From the NCBI GenBank assembly GCA_965203435.1, contig CBDBCU010000001.1, forward strand, positions 124,001-188,000: 64,000 nt of DNA, read 5' to 3'. The notes beneath the pieces were generated by a model. It worked only from the letters and a program-made list of their open reading frames with translations. It ran no database searches and had not been told where the DNA came from. Shown here one piece after another: positions 63,617 to 64,000 of this stretch (position 1 is its first letter; each line of letters opens with the position of its first letter). Position numbers and translations under genes: made by a program. The stretch is from CBDBCU01 sp965203435 (GTDB lineage: Bacteria > Chloroflexota > Dehalococcoidia > Lucifugimonadales > UBA3495).

Positions 63617-63688
63617 CCGTCATTCCCGCGCAAGCGGGAATCCAGTATCGCGGCCTTTCGGGATTTCCCCTTGCGTGGGAATGACGGT
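63617..63688. repeat. Pair of inverted GTCATTCCCG repeats
   Basis: CCGTCATTCCCGCGCAAGCG with GGAATCCAG faces GGATTTCCCCTTGCGTGGGA and ATGACGG. Same class as 41811-41910. Lies between convergent genes. Confidence 0.85.
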
Positions 63689-63708
63689 TTCTAGTTGCCC
63701 CGTTTCCG

Positions 63709-64000
63709 CTAGCGGAATCGCCGCCGCCCGGCCAGCAGCAATGCCGCCGGGCTGACCAGCAGCAGCATTAAAGCCAGCTCGCCGGCATTGCCTTGCGCCG
63801 CCGCCGGGTTGCAGCCGCCAGCATCGGCCGGTGGCGGCGGATTGACCGGGAGCGGCGGCTGAGTGGCCGTGGCTGCTGGTAGAGGTACGGGCGTAAAGGC
63901 CGCCGTGGGCGTCGGCGCTAGCGTGGGCGCGGCAGTAGGGGTCGGATCCGTTTCCGGGGTCGGCGTTGCCGTCGGTTGCGGCGCGGCGGTAGCGGTGGCG
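63709..64000 (-). CDS. Surface protein, C-terminal part with membrane-anchoring sorting tail
   Basis: Partial; the gene continues beyond the right edge. The visible 96 codons are a Pro/Thr/Ala-rich stalk (ATPTPETDPTPTAAPTLAPT, then PPLPVNPPPPADAGG) followed by CNPAAAQGNAGELALMLLLV, SPAALLLAG and RRRFR. The layout of a short Gly/Cys motif, one hydrophobic stretch and a basic end is that of C-terminal sorting signals (MYXO-CTERM/GlyGly-CTERM-like), so the protein is probably exported and held at the surface by its tail. The stop is TAG at 63711-63709. The catalytic or binding part is outside the window. Confidence 0.65.
   Translation of the reverse strand, partial: ATATAAPQPTATPTPETDPTPTAAPTLAPTPTAAFTPVPLPAATATQPPLPVNPPPPADAGGCNPAAAQGNAGELALMLLLVSPAALLLAGRRRFR

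Overview
The window is about 64 kb of GC-rich bacterial chromosome with short intergenic gaps, frequent GTG/TTG starts, sigma70-type promoters and lipoprotein-type exported proteins. A complete-looking coenzyme F420 core (cofG, cofH, cofD, cofC plus a luciferase-like oxidoreductase), the archaeal-type (class V) fructose-bisphosphatase, HerA with a partner gene, and PEP-like dispersed palindromes together suggest a member of the Chloroflexota, perhaps near Dehalococcoidia/SAR202. That placement is inference from gene content; there is no rRNA in the window.

Layout. 1-2.7 kb: end of an iron(III) ABC transporter (binding protein, two-domain permease; no ATPase seen). 2.8-5.8 kb: cupin, then a putative restriction-modification pair (beta-class DNA methyltransferase, Mrr-type nuclease) with look-alike promoters. 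5.8-10.6 kb: a dehydrogenase, HAS-barrel protein plus HerA, panC. 10.6-14.4 kb: a GmrSD/DUF262 nuclease and etfB-etfA. 14.6-18.7 kb: a 933-residue SGNH-like protein with four 122-residue repeats and a membrane protein. 18.8-21.5 kb: fmt, a small self-contained transcription unit with strong RNA structure at 19.9-20.2 kb, then rpsP-khpA-rimM. 21.5-24.4 kb: a frameshifted N6-methyltransferase. 24.4-30 kb: yebC, a 22-bp tandem repeat, ruvC-ruvA, a frameshifted nuclease-like gene, uvrB. 30-33.3 kb: DUF4268 gene, a decayed RelE-type toxin with intact antitoxin, and a split D-glutamate cyclase pair. 33.5-41.8 kb: atypical OmpR-type regulator, NYN protein, the fakA-degV-recG operon, ruvB. 42-48.6 kb: NIPSNAP protein, F420 operon, fabI. 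48.9-58.9 kb: zinc-ribbon/TPR protein, fructose-bisphosphatase, aminotransferase, aspS (apparent CTG start), DUF255 protein, HtrA lipoprotein, YbaK, FKBP lipoprotein. 59.3-63.5 kb: tRNA-Arg, tRNA-His and a peptide ABC transporter (binding protein, two permeases). The right edge holds the C-terminus of a surface protein.

Cross-cutting themes. (i) A dispersed repeat with core CATCCTGAACTTGTTGAAGG (or its complement) occurs at least ten times between genes; in several copies it sits at the tip of longer complementary arms whose sequence differs from copy to copy. A second palindrome (GTCATTCCCGCG...) is also scattered. (ii) Genes of defence type (methyltransferase+Mrr, DUF262, N6-methyltransferase, DUF6946-like, DUF4268, toxin-antitoxin) are spread singly between housekeeping genes, and three of them carry frameshifts. 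(iii) DNA repair and recombination genes (ruvC, ruvA, ruvB, uvrB, recG, herA) are unusually dense. The best candidate for something undescribed is the promoter-to-terminator unit at 19914-20217, which has a near-perfect 19-bp helix interlocked with a 15-bp helix (pseudoknot or switch) and a 23-codon reading frame behind an ideal ribosome binding site.
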